DNA of 64,000 nucleotides from Lottia gigantea (taxonomy: Eukaryota > Mollusca > Gastropoda > Lottiidae). Below, in pieces: positions 49,844 to 61,635 of the stretch. Positions within the stretch are counted from its first letter, which is position 1; every line of letters starts with the position of its first letter. The stretch spans positions 664,283 through 728,282 of the forward strand of contig NW_008706746.1 of assembly GCF_000327385.1 (NCBI RefSeq). Direction: 5' to 3'. Position numbers and translations under genes: made by a program. The notes below the pieces were generated by a model. It did not search any database. It was given only the letters and a program-made list of their open reading frames with translations, and had not been told where the DNA came from.

Positions 49844-52800
49844 ATGGCGATCGTGATCATTTCGAGCCTGTATGTGGTTGTATCTTTCTGTCTTGGTGGA
49901 TTATTTGTGTTTGGTCAAGGTTTGTAATTTTCTCTTTTCATTAGTTTAGTATCGGTATTGCTGTGAAACCGTACATCTGATTTAAAAATAGTTGTGAAAT
50001 GAAATGAAATGGATAGCTGAAAGTGAGCTCTATCAGCTGGATAGGTGAATATTGGGACAACTATACAGATAAATTAGCCGATATTGAGCTCTATTAGGCG
50101 GCATCGGGTTCGTTCGTCCTATTACACGTTCGCCCTGAGTCCAAACCCAGATTCCTATTAGGCCTAGATAGAAGGTTGAAACTTCGAAAGTGAGCCGTGA
50201 ATACTATACTGATTAGCTTAGTTAAAACAATTCCCTTTCCTGAGACTAAACTACGATTGGTAAAACAGATGGTGAAGCTGTCCTTTTTAAGTTCAATTTG
50301 ATGGATGTTTAACTAGGAACACTGACAGTTGCTTACGCATTTTTTCACAGGTCCTATTAGAGAACGTCTTCCTCCTCCCATCCAGAATTTCACTTCCCAA
50401 TATTTTCTGTTCACTCAACAAAACCCGAATGTAGCCGAGAATATCACGTGGGAGAACCTGGGTAATAATTTTAACAGTGGAGCTAAAACTGTGTTTATAA
50501 TTCATGGTTTTACCGAGAGTGGTGGAGATGATTGGGTGACCAAGATGAAAAATGAACTTCTCTCGGCAGTAAGTTTTTTAATTAAATTTGATCTGAAGAT
50601 CATGAGCATGGCCAAAGTAATACGGACACAAGTTATTATGGTCACAGTAATACGGACACGCGTTATTATGGCCAAAGTTACGGCCAAAGTAACACGGACA
50701 CAAGGTATTATGGTCACAGTAATACGGACACAAGTTATTATGGCCAAAGTAATACGGACACAAGTTATTATGGTCACAGTAATACGGACACGCGTTATTA
50801 TGGCCAAAGTAACACGGACACAAGGTATTATGGTCACAGTAATACGGACACAAGTTATTATGGCCAAAGTAATACGGACACAAGGTATTATGGTCACAGT
50901 AATACGGGCACAGGTTATTATGGTCACAGTAATACGGACACAAGTTATTATGGCCAAAGTAATACGGACACAAGTTATTATGGTCACAGTAATACGGGCA
51001 CACGTTATTATGGCCAAAGTAATACGGACACAAGGTATTATGGTCACAGTAATACGGGCACAGGTTATTATGGTCACAGTAATACGGGCACAAGGTATTA
51101 TGGTCACAGTAATACAGGCTTAGGGTATTTCGACCACAGTTATACGGACACACGGTATTTTGGTCACAGTTATACGGACACACGGTATTTTGGTCACAGT
51201 TATACGGACACACGGTATTTTGGTCGCAGCAATACGGACACAAGGTATTTTGGCCACAGCAATACGGACACACGGTATTTCGGCCACAGCAATACGGGCA
51301 CCAGGTATTTTGGTTACTGTGACCAAAATACCTTGTACCCGTATTACTATGACCATAATAAACTGTGACCATATTTCCGGTGACCAAATTGACTGTGACC
51401 AAGTTACCGTGCACTATAATGGATAATGTATAATATAGTAAACAAACATGCGTCCCACACAATCCAGTTCTCGTGGTTAAGGAATGTAAACTCTGATTAA
51501 CGAATTCCCTCTGAACCAACAACAACCCCTAGTTAACAACCCCTGGTCATATAAAATCGAACATTGCTCACAATGCATCCACTCCTACTAGTCACCTCTT
51601 TTCAGCGGGATTTAATCAGCGATCTGTAAAAATTCACATTTTATTTTTTTCAGGAAGAATTAAATGTCATAATCGTCTATTGGGAAGAAGGAGCGGCCAT
51701 GTTTTATCCACAGGCGGCGTCTAATACTAAAACAATGGGACGGAGACTAGCTGATATGATCGAGGCTATGAGTGACTCGGAGGGGATATCGTTAAACATG
51801 GTACATCTGGTAGGACACGGTCTGGGAGCTCATGTCGCAGGCTTCGCCGGTAAAAGATTGAATTTTCTTGGAATTGGAGAGAGATTGGGTAGGATCACGG
51901 CTTTGGATCCATCCGGTCCAGGATTCGCTTTAGAAGATGACAACGATCACTTGGATATGACAGACGCTGAGTTTGTGGACGTCATACATTCCAATGATGG
52001 CGAGCTGTTTCATCTAGGTAAGATTATCCTTGTTTTCGTAAAGCTAAAACTGTCTTGGTAATGAATGGTAAATTTCTTGTGTCTTCTTGGGCGAGACTCT
52101 TTACTTCCGGTATTTCACAACTATTTGTCAAGTGGTAGTCACATAGCGACCTAAATATAGTCCCTATTTGGGGATAATACTGACACTTGCTTTTGCATAT
52201 ATTGCTATATTGTGGCTATTGGTTAACCAATAATACATTTTATTATCAGTTTGAATACATATCTTACTTACGCTTGTAGTCCTAAACGACCTTTGATCTT
52301 TAAACTACCAGAACTACGTGATCACGTGACAATCTTGACAGAGTTCCGGTAAATAATTTCATTACCGGGATGTTGCAGAGCTCCAGCCGAACTTTTACGG
52401 TAGTTGGTTTGTTCAAATAATTGTCAATATTTCGAAAAGATGTAAAGGCTGCAGAAGAAATTAATTGAATGCGTGCTCTGAAAACTATCATAGTTGTTTG
52501 CTGTTTTTGGTATTTTCGATCGGCCATTATGACAACAACTCAACCTTAGACTTCAGAAAGAAAATTTGATACTGAAATTCTTGCGTCAGAGACACAGGGT
52601 ATTCAAATATTTTCCCACAATAATATGGTTCAGAGGAATCTAATTCGTCAGATAGTAAATTCCCTATAAACACTTACCAATCAAAATTAATGGCGATGTG
52701 GGATTGTGAAAGCAACGGCGAGATGTGTCTTACACCGTTGCTAAAGTAACATGCAACAACAAATGCATTCTTATCAAATTGTATCATGTTGCTCTGACAT

Positions 52801-53479
52801 CAATGAAATGATACTTGTGTTTGCAGATATTATTTTCCGGCCCGTTTTTATCTGAAAATTGTTTTTCATTTTTCAGCCTTTGGTTATCTAAGTGGAAGAT
52901 CTGTGGGACATGCTGATTTTTACCCAAATGGGGGTAAAGTTCAACCCAACTGCCCCGATCCTGACATCAGAGATTTAATAAGCAATATCAAAGGTTGGTG
53001 AATTATAAACCAAGGTCAAGGATAAAGATTATGACACGGTCAAGGTTATTCTGAGATTCAAAGTGGATACAATCAGAATCTGGACATAGAGTGCAGGTGA
53101 ATATTCACGGCCAGCAGACTGTTTTCAGCTTTCCGAAGACTGTCGAGAAATGTCGAATGGTAGAGCCCTTTCGGCACTTATGGTGAACAGTTAGCCGTTG
53201 CGAATATCGATTCGATTGCAACATATAACTATTCCAATGTGTATGATCTTCGGCTATATATTTTCAGGTTTACCGATCAATATCGCCTGTAGCCATCTGA
53301 AGTCAGCAGAATATTTCACCTATTCAATCAAAACATGTCAATACAGAAGTCGACTGTGTCGCAATGGAACTGTGATATCAGGTGCTGCTATGGGTTATCA
53401 TGCCTCGTCTACTTTACGCGGTAAATTCTGCCTAACGACGTCAAACTCCCCGCCATTTTGTGTAAGTCAATCTCTATGA
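49844..53479 (+). CDS. Secreted pancreatic-lipase-family protein, catalytic Ser replaced by Gly (5 exons, 328 aa)
   Basis: Alpha/beta-hydrolase of the animal triacylglycerol lipase/phospholipase A1 group, without a C-terminal PLAT domain. Exons: 49844-49919, 50351-50568, 51654-52017, 52877-52993, 53268-53479; phases agree. Exon 1 encodes a signal peptide (SLYVVVSFCLGGLFVFG). Family motifs are FIIHGFTESG (oxyanion strand), TALDPSGPGF (Asp183), FVDVIHSNDG, GHADFYPNGGKVQPNCP and ACSHLKSAEYF (His268). The nucleophile elbow, GHSLG in active lipases, reads GHGLGAH with Gly154 at the serine position (codon GGT). Asp and His of the triad remain. The protein is therefore probably not a lipase but may keep a lipid-binding or structural role, as in insect yolk proteins. 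The end FCVSQSL uses a TGA directly after a GTAAGT, so a further exon cannot be fully excluded. Confidence 0.9.
50165..50285 (+). mobile_element. TIR element family, copy G (partial) in lipase intron 1
   Basis: Contains GTGAGCCGTGAATACTATAC, GATTAGCTTAGTTAAAACAA, TTTCCTGAGACTAAACTACG and ATTGGTAAAA, matching the 3' half of the family. Confidence 0.55.
50608..51415. repeat. 30-bp minisatellite in lipase intron 2 with a polarity switch
   Basis: Tandem 30-bp units of TATTATGGTCACAGTAATAC plus GGACACAAGT alternate with a GGCCAAAG variant from 50608 to about 51110. A subfamily (TATTTTGGTCACAGTTATAC plus GGACACACGG) follows to about 51310. At about 51298-51346 the array meets its own reverse complement (GTATTTTGGT...ACCAAAATAC), and inverted units continue to about 51415. 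Thirty is a multiple of three, so the array is open in several frames on both strands; these frames are not genes. Confidence 0.95.
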
Positions 53480-53597
53480 TTCGCTCTTAAGAAATTTGAA
53501 ATCTATCCCGATATGCACTGTTACAAGACAAAGAATGGCAGAAATGACACGATATAGGCTAATTAAGTCTTTTTTAACTTTACGCTTAAGATGCAAA

Positions 53598-53687
53598 CAG
53601 TGGCGGCGCTAGCCTCCTGGAACGTATAGAATATATATTTTTAAATTTCTCGGGGTACAAACTATATTTTAGGGGGCACCGCCACTG
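53598..53687. mobile_element. Short CAGTGGCGG-ended palindromic element (90 bp)
   Basis: The left end CAGTGGCGGCGCTAGCC and the inverted right end CAGTGGCGGTGCCCCC form terminal inverted repeats resembling hAT-type MITEs. No matching 8-bp flank was seen. Confidence 0.5.
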
Positions 53688-53964
53688 GGTCGGAAGGGAA
53701 CTGGGGTGTGGTACGTAGGCTACATCGTAAACAGATATCATGTTGTTATTTCAGGAAATTTGATTTTGTGGAATTCATACTAAAACTACCATTTACATTC
53801 TGATAAAACCTTATATGACCAAATATCAAAACAGTGGAATTCTGATCACGTAAGAATACCATTGTTCTGAGTACGATCTGCTAACTTGGTATGAAACCAT
53901 GGAAATGAGCCATTTAAGATGTCGTTGGGTTCAATAAAACTGATCTACCAATAAAATCGCTTAC

Positions 53965-54120
53965 TTGTCTTTTCGTCATTTTAACTTTCAAACGCAGATA
54001 ATTCGGAGTGGATTTGAAGGCTCAGATTCCGACGGTAAGCTATGGACACTATAGCTTAACTAAAAAAGGTGTTTGTGATATTATGGTACGAACCAAGGGC
54101 GAATATGTTCCTGTAAGGAA
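53965..54120 (+). mobile_element. TIR element family, copy F (3' half)
   Basis: Contains AACTTTCAAACGCAGATAAT, GATTTGAAGGCTCAGATTCC and GGACACTATAGCTTAACTAA, matching the second half of the family. Confidence 0.6.
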
Positions 54121-54578
54121 CTAATCACCAATAATTCCACATACTCTTTTTTCTATCAACGCATCAGGAGAAAACATACTAATATTTAAATTCTAATATT
54201 TAATAAAGAATCTAGTAAGTACTAAAAATTCCATCCATAACAGGAATAAAATTTAAGAAATTTAAAGATAAATGCTGAAGATGTGCAGAAGAATGAAATG
54301 AAAATACAACAGGCAATTGTTAGTACAAGACTGGAGCAAAAGAGAATTCATTTCACCTACTCCTCCCCCCCCCCCCCCCTCACCCGCCCATTCTAAAAAG
54401 AGTTCGGCTTTTTACCTCCTGATCTTTTATGAAAAGGCCACAATATGACCACGTGGGGTGCTACAGCGATAATCCCCCCTTTTATTTATTGCAAAATCTG
54501 ACAGACATTTTAAACCAAAGACTGGTCTGTTCTGCTGATGTCAACCAGATCTTGCACCACGAATGCTAGAAAAGCACT

Positions 54579-57500
54579 CTACGGAGTGTTAGTAGTTGCA
54601 GTCGTTTTTGTGGTCGTGGTTGTGGACCTACTACTGGCCGAATATTTATACTTCTCAGAAACACGTTCCAGGGCCATTTTTCTCGTTCGTGACGTCATAC
54701 CAAACGAGAAGAAAATAAAAACGCCTTGTAGTCCGTTCAGGATAATATACACGTACCATAAGGCCTCGACATTACTGAAACTTGCTACAAACCCAAATAT
54801 CCAGGAAAATCCCATCACGGACGACAATTTTATATACATGACGCATCGTTCCCGGTCTCGTTTTCGACCCGTGATCATGTCGGTTGCCGCCATTGTTTTT
54901 TCAATATAGTACAATGTCATGCAGAAACAGACGGAGCTGATTAATAGGACTGTACCGACTGGTACAAAAAACATATAAATATAACCGTCAATGTTAGACA
55001 TCCAAAGACAGGAGGCTTGGCCGTAATTGACATGGAGATGACCGCCCGGAAATTGGTCAAGTATTGTCAAAATAATACACAGAACGGCCGGAGATATCAA
55101 ACAAATTGACGATAAACGTATAAAAGCGTTTCCACCCAGCCATTCCGAGCCGCCGTGCATCGTTTTCGGGTGGAACGTCCGTAACATGTTAACAGCAATG
55201 ACTGCCATCCACATAAATACTGTCAGCCACGAGTAGTGAGTGACGGCAGCGAAGTACCGACAGATTGGTCTGGGCAAATTTGGCAAAATCAACAACCCTT
55301 GTGCTAAAATCAATGACAGGGATAATCCCATGGTTAACTTTCCGGGTAGATTTCTTAAATCGGGCAGCAAACAGTATAATATTATAGTAATAATTAGGCA
55401 AACGATTGATAAGCTGGTACAGGCCACGGAAACGTAAGTTTGAATTGGATTCATATCAAAAAATGCCGTGAGCTTGAAGATAGCTGGATTCAAACACACA
55501 ATGACCCCTTCGTCTGTAATTTCATACTGTGTGGGTTCAAAGGTCAATTTACGATAGCGGATAGTCAGAATTCCATCATCAGATACATTGAATTCATTTT
55601 CCTGGTAGAGAAATCGCTGAAAGGAACATTTGAAAGACGAAATCAGTCTGGGGCGGCAGAAACAAAATTGTGTCAACTCCATTCTGTCTGGGTTAGTCTC
55701 GATCATAAGTTCAAAAATAGAATTGAAGAGTGGTGCTATGTAGGTTCGATTTTCTACCACAGCTTCCACAAACCACGAGAAACGTAAAACGAGTTTCGTT
55801 TCGTTCGTGCAAACGATTTTTGTGGGGCAGATGTCATCTTCTGGTAAAGGGAAGTTACTCAGGGTAAAACGCGTTTTATCGTAATTGTATTTGTAATCTT
55901 GTAATTGTAGACTAGAAATATATTGTATCACGTCTGCTCCACTTGAATTGGTAATGTCTATTTGCAACCAAGCTTCCATTGTATAATTGCCGTCTGAATA
56001 CTCGTGTAGGGAATCTTTGAAGGATAATATATTCATTTGTATATCGAGAGACACAAATTCATGCATGTAATTAGCGATGGCCTGAAAAACTGTTAGATTA
56101 ACCAGCTTAGTGCCGTTTGGTTGAAGATAGAGGTCAGGGGTCAAAGTAATCGTGCTGTTCTTAATACATCGACCTTTGACAGGAAATTCGTCGAACGTGC
56201 ACACGATTTTTCTGCACGTTAGAAAAAGATGGTCGTATTTTTCATCATCTGAGCAGAATTCAGAACTATCCCGCAGTTTTCCGTTGACCAAAACTGCAGT
56301 CCGGTCTGGTAGCTCAAACAAAGTCCTCAGAGAAATTTTATATTTGAGTGGATCTCCACACTGTGAATCATATCCCACAAACGAAAGCTTACACATAATA
56401 CAGTCGAGAGTAAACTTCGAACCTTTTTCACAGTTCGGACATACCTCACTATTCAGTTGGACGACACTCATGAGTAGAATATCACACTGTACGTCTTTCC
56501 ATTTTAAAGGCGGAGTAAAGGTCACCTGACATTCGTCTTTAACAGGTATTGGATTGTTAGCAAGTTGTGGATTTTCACAAGTATAGTCCACACCCCATGC
56601 CGTCATTCTGCTTTTAATAAAATCCTCATCTATTCCGTTACACAATGCACAAAACACATTCTTAAAAACAACAGTTACGTGCATCCGAAATTCATAAGGT
56701 GGTAACGGAGAGGGTGGATTTGTACACATAAACGTATTTTGCCCTTTAACATCCTCGGGACAAGAATCAACAACGGGTATTCGCAGTTTCTTTGTTGGTG
56801 TGGTAATGTCTGCACAACGCCCATATTTGGTTATAAAATATGCAAAATATTTCATCATGTACTTGGTTCCATTCAAGATGGCGTCGAATGTCACATTCAC
56901 ACTCTCCCTCCAGTTGTCTACATCCTTAAATATAGAATCTGCGCATGTTTCTTCGGGAAATCCATAAAATGAGCAATTACACGTGCTATTGTTGTAAATT
57001 AGGTCATCAATAAATCCGAGTTTAAATGAAATACACCCGTAATACATACCAATGTCTGGACAAAAAGTTTCTATGATCTCTCTACCTGAAACTAATTAAA
57101 GATCATGATTAAAGGGACAGATTCGCTATTTCCTGGGTGGGGGGGGGGGGGGGGGGGGGGAAGGGGGAAGGGGGGGNNNNNNNNNNNNNNNNNNNNNNNN
57201 NNNNNNNNNNNNNNNNNNNNNNNNNNNNNNNNNNNNNNNNNNNNNNNNNNNNNNNNNNNNNNNNNNNNNNNNNNNNNNNNNNNNNNNNNNNNNNNNNNNN
57301 NNNNNNNNNNNNNNNNNNNNNNNNNNNNNNNNNNNNNNNNNNNNNNNNNNNNNNNNNNNNNNNNNNNNNNNNNNNNNNNNNNNNNNNNNNNNNNNNNNNN
57401 NNNNNNNNNNNNNNNNNNNNNNNNNNNNNNNNNNNNNNNNNNNNNNNNNNNNNNNNNNNNNNNNNNNNNNNNNNNNNNNNNNNNNNNNNNNNNNNNNNNN

Positions 57501-58603
57501 NNNNNNNNNNNNNNNNNNNNNNNNNNNNNNNNNNNNNNNNNNNNNNNNNNNNNNNNNNNNNNNNNNNNNNNNNGGTGGGGGGGGGGGGGGGGGGGGGTGA
57601 TTTTGGTCTTGAATATAGGTCTTCAAAGGTACTAAAATGTACAAAAATAGTTTAATTCCTTAAATCCACAATTGAACTCTCTTTCTATATATAGAGTATC
57701 TTAAAATGACGAGTCGTCTTTTTTACTTTTAAACGAGAAAACGAAAACGAGACACACATAGCTTTGAAAGCTCAAATTTCGATGCTGAGCTGTGAATACT
57801 ATTACTGACTGGCTTAGCTAATCTAAGGTACGATCGGTGAGAAAAAATGGCGCACCTGTCGCTTTTAGTAATTACATCAAAAATCGCGTATATGGAGTAT
57901 GCCAGGGATATTCAATCAGCCTGGGGGTAATTAATTTGACATTCTCAGGGTGTGGGGGTGTAATTCAGGCTGTTCTATTCAGCCAGGCTATATTCTCCGA
58001 CGTGGAAAAGATTGCTTGAAAAATCTAGGAGAAAATCATGAAATAGTAAGGATTTATAAGGGCAAGGGGGATTATGCAGTCGATCAAGGATCCTGGAAGG
58101 GATTATTATAGAATGAAAAGGGTTGAATTATATGGACTCTATGATGTCGAGTTAAGTCAAGCTCATCAGATGTTTCAGAGTGAGAATATATCGTCTCGCC
58201 CACTCATCCTCATTCAATAAACTTATTTATCAAAACTTAACTAATTGTAAAGGTCTACTACCTCTTAGGGCGACAAAAAACTTTTTTTTTAACTTAGCTT
58301 AGAAGCGTTTTTCAATTATTACTTAGTTTAATGGATATATTGTGTTATATAAAGATTCTATTCTTTAGTCAACCTTAGTCCAACTAATGAATATATACTC
58401 TTATTGGCAGAGTTTGAGAGACTATGGATTCTATGTCCATTCTAAGAGGTAGTATACCTCTAAGGAGACAGCCCTAATACAAACTTGACTGAACATCACC
58501 GATAACAAGCTCTAAAAGAATTTTCGAAACTGATAATATTTATTTTACCTGTACAGCCTCGGAATAAACCAACAATGATGATCAGGTTCGACGTGAAAGA
58601 CAT
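54579..58603 (-). CDS. Methuselah/adhesion-like family B GPCR (2 exons, 853 aa)
   Basis: Seven-transmembrane receptor of the secretin/adhesion superfamily, predicted at the plasma membrane; ligand unknown. Exon 1 (58603-58549) encodes a signal peptide starting MSFTSNLIIIVGLFRG. It splices in phase 1 to exon 2 (57085-54579), whose first residues are REIIETFCPDIG. About 550 extracellular residues with many Cys pairs and N-glycosylation sites precede TM1 (YVSVACTSLSIVCLIITIIL, from about residue 569). Typical marks are the TM3 Cys (PICRYFAAVTHYSW), the ECL2 Cys (ASCLWM), TM6 GFSWIFGF and TM7 YIILNGLQGVFIFF. No CNHLT-type GPS cleavage motif precedes TM1, which favours a Methuselah-like over a classical adhesion receptor. 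The tail is Thr-rich (STTTTTKTTATTNTP). The only intron contains a repeat copy and an assembly gap. Confidence 0.9.
57109..57867 (+). mobile_element. TIR element family, copy C, containing the assembly gap
   Basis: The left end TTAAAGGGACAGATTCGCTA is followed by a G-run that becomes the poly-G tract. After the gap the family resumes with TTTTGGTCTTGAATATAG, GACGAGTCGTC, GCTCAAATTTCGATGCTGAG and ends AATGGCGCACCTGTCGC. The whole copy lies in the GPCR intron. Confidence 0.75.
57137..57596. other. Assembly gap (397 N at 57177-57573) flanked by poly-G
   Basis: G-runs of about 20 or more bases abut the N block on both sides. Long poly-G is hard to sequence, which probably explains the gap. All open frames across it are artefacts. 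Confidence 0.97.
58246..58461. mobile_element. Small inverted-repeat element upstream of the GPCR coding start (in intron 1)
   Basis: GGTCTACTACCTCTTAGG on the left and the reverse complement of CTAAGAGGTAGTATACC on the right form arms of about 18 bp around 180 bp of AT-rich sequence. Confidence 0.45.
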
Positions 58604-59029
58604 TTTTATCTTTTACTGCTCAGGTATCCTCGTTATTTCAATAAACGTGGCATAGGACGTAAAACTCCGTTAAGATCAGTCGATCAGTTCAGTTGGGATT
58701 CCTAATTTACAATTATCCGGAGCAAAAAATTGCAAATACATGTATTCTGTTTAAGAAAATTCACCAAAAAACACACGATATTTTCGTTTACGATACACTT
58801 TTGCGCGTCTTTATATTCAAATCACCAGAAACACGTGCCGAGGAGGTTCATTTCTGAGACAGTTATATCTGGGATAATAAACTTGGTCAGATCGATGAAT
58901 CGAATCAAATGATATGATACAAGACCGTCATGGTATAATAAGTCAAACAATTATAACTAACCAATCAATAAAATATCAATTATAATTGTTATTGGTCCTT
59001 TGAGGAATACGATATAGCAATCTATTAAT

Positions 59030-59560
59030 CTTTATAACGTGACCAACCAGGCAGCAGTTTGTAACACGATGCCAGTGAGCTACCATTGATCTAAAACAAC
59101 TTTTAGTACCAGATATAGCAGTTAGCCACCAAACTAGCTAGGAGATTGAGCTTCGATAGCAGTTAGCCATCATTAAATAAAACTATCGCGTACAATTATA
59201 GCTCTTGATTGTGACACGATGGCATTGGGCCACTTTCGATATTAATTACGTGACCAACCAGGCAGCAAACATGGTGCCAGTGAGCCACCATCGGTTTAAA
59301 ACACAATTTGTCAAACTAGCTAGGAGATAAAGCTTGAGCGACCATTCAATAAGGCTATCGCGTACAAACTATAGCTCTAGATTGTGACACGATGGCATTG
59401 AGCCACTTTCGATCTTAATTACGTGACTACTAGGCAGCAGATAGTAACACGATGGTAGTGAGCAACCACTGATCTAAAAAAAAGTTAAAAATGAGATTGT
59501 GACTCGTTAGCAAGCCATTGATCAAAACTATCGCGTATAACTGGCTTTGATTATAAACTA
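59030..59560. repeat. Tandem repeat with units of about 170-215 bp
   Basis: Three copies begin near 59033, 59243 and 59414. They share TTACGTGACCAACCAGGCAG, AACTAGCTAGGAGAT, CTATCGCGTACAA and TGTGACACGATGGCATTG. The first copy is longer and the last is diverged. Confidence 0.8.
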
Positions 59561-60600
59561 TTCAGTCCAACTAAGCAGCAAAACAAGATAGCATACCAAT
59601 TGCAAATTTTGAATGATATAATGTAGTGCTATGATCGAAAAGGGCAATCTATCTGCAGGATGGAATTAGACAAAAACAATAAATAGTGCCCAAATGAGAT
59701 TATCTTTAAGCATATAAAGTTTAAGGGTCGACATTACGATATTATAGACAAATTGGATCAAAAAAGTAAGACAATTCCGTTAATCAAAACATAGTCCAAA
59801 GTATGGCGAAATCTAGAGTAAAAGTTGTATAGTATATAGTGGACTGTTCAAAAGAGAATTGCCATAAGGTGTTTCGAAAAGAGTAATCATGCTTTATCAT
59901 AAAGTTTATGGGCGTCACCCGCGAAATTGAATTTCATCATTTCTAATTTTACTCCACAATTTTCTCTGGGAGACTCAATTTGACATCAATGATTCGACTA
60001 ATTTGTTGTTATAATTGATTATCTACGGGCTATTGATAAAAAGGTTCAGGATAGGATACATTGTTTGATCTGAAGGGTCTAGATGGTTAATTGTTCGATG
60101 CGTGTAGTTTACTGAAACCGTTTCCAAATGAAATGGACCGGATGTATGAATACTATGATTAATATATGTCTCTAAAAGGGTATATTCAGAAAATGTTATT
60201 GATAGTCATATATATTTGATATTAAGTGGTGTAGGTTTTAGCCGTATATATAACAGCAACAATAAAATTCAATCATTTATTATTTCAAAAACTCAAGCAC
60301 CATCATAAAAATTGTCACTAAACGATATTAATCGATCAGGACAATGAATATGGTCCATTGTCGAGTTGTCCGGTTTGAAGTTTTTGTTTTAACAGGGAAG
60401 TTGCCATATTGCTCTACTTTAGGTTTCGATAACATGTACCACAATTCCTTATTGATCAAAAGAGAAACGAAACTGTCATCTAATTTTAATTATATTTGGA
60501 TTTGCGATACAGTAGAAAATAAAAAAAGTTTATGTAGAAGAGTTGCTTCGTCTTGTTTTCACTGCATTCCACAACGTACAGGACAACGGACCTTGTTGTC

Positions 60601-61239
60601 TATATCGGGTGGTCCAAACAAAACGGCAACACTTTTCAATTCAAGATTTCTCATGAAGTATCAAAGTAAAGCTATAATCATAATATTTCGACCTTTTTAG
60701 AGATAGAAGACATCTTTTCACCACATTACAGCTGTATGTCGAACAATTTTGGAATCCCAGCCTTTTCAAAATTCCTTGTCTTGTACAAAAAATATATAGC
60801 CACCATTTTCGGCAAAGATCACCTGAATTCCCTTTTTCCATGACAAGATAGTGCCTGTCCGGTTTCAAGTGGTATTTTATTGAATTTCTCTCTAATACTG
60901 TCTTTCAGTTTCTCCATTGTCAATTTTGTCAGTTAGAGAAAACACACTGGTGGTAGCTATTCATGTTTGTTTTTTTTAATTTTGCTGAAAATGTCCTCTT
61001 CGTGGGGCATTTGTTTAATTGAAGAGGGTATATTACAGAATTTATTGTCGGCATTATATATTTTGACAAAGAATTTTAAAAAGGCTGATATTTCCAAATG
61101 ATTCAACCTATAAAGCTGTTATTTGCTGAAAAGATGCTAATTTGCTAATATCCTTATAAGTATGAGGTCGAAATAGCTTTGATACGTTTTTGAAAAATCC
61201 TGAAATGAAAAGTGTCATCGTTTTGGGCCACCCGATATA
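60601..61239. mobile_element. DNA transposon remnant with TIRs of about 90 bp
   Basis: The left arm TATATCGGGTGGTCCAAAC, AACACTTTTCAATTCAAGAT, AGTATCAAAG and TATTTCGACCT recurs inverted at the right as TATATCGGGTGGCCCAAAAC, ACACTTTTCATTTCAGGAT, CGTATCAAAG and TATTTCGACCT. The interior has a short minus-strand stretch (IFAENGGYIFF) that resembles the C-terminal end of IS630/Tc1-like transposases but is interrupted. TA-flanked ends fit that superfamily. Assignment is tentative; the inverted-repeat structure is clear. Confidence 0.65.
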
Positions 61240-61635
61240 CAACACAGAATACCCACAAAGCAGTTCACTTTGATTATCAGCTAATGATTTATTCATTTAA
61301 AGCATATAATAGAGTTGTTTATGATGCAAACTTGCCACACAACTTAAATTCCCATTAGACTTGACGAATTGGCATCAAATATTTATTAAATCAATTAACA
61401 GTTCAACCCACCCATAACATATTACATAGTGTAAAAATCGGACCCGTCGCAAAACTTGCTTGCGCGCAGGGGCAAGTAATACATCCAGAGGGGCAATGGT
61501 GTACCGTCGTTAGTTGCAGTAATGGTATAGGCGAGTTGTCCGAATTTTATTACGGGGAAGGGGCTTATCCCCTGTAGCTACAAAGTAAACATTATTACCT
61601 ATGTTAAGTTTCATTAGAATTGGACTAACAATAAT

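Larger units (their letters stand above)
53480..54578. other. Convergent intergenic region between the lipase and GPCR genes
   Basis: Holds the lipase 3' UTR with AATAAA at 53933-53938 and, on the other strand, TTTATT words at 54481-54490 that serve as the candidate GPCR poly(A) signal. A poly-C run lies at about 54366-54379. Two small repeats are listed separately. Confidence 0.55.

Noticed and set aside
50578-51525. 315-codon minus-strand and other long frames over the lipase intron
   Set aside because: They are translations of the 30-bp repeat, open because the unit length is a multiple of three and has few stops.
57105-57655. Open frames with poly-Gly or poly-Pro across the N block
   Set aside because: Artefacts of unknown bases and poly-G.
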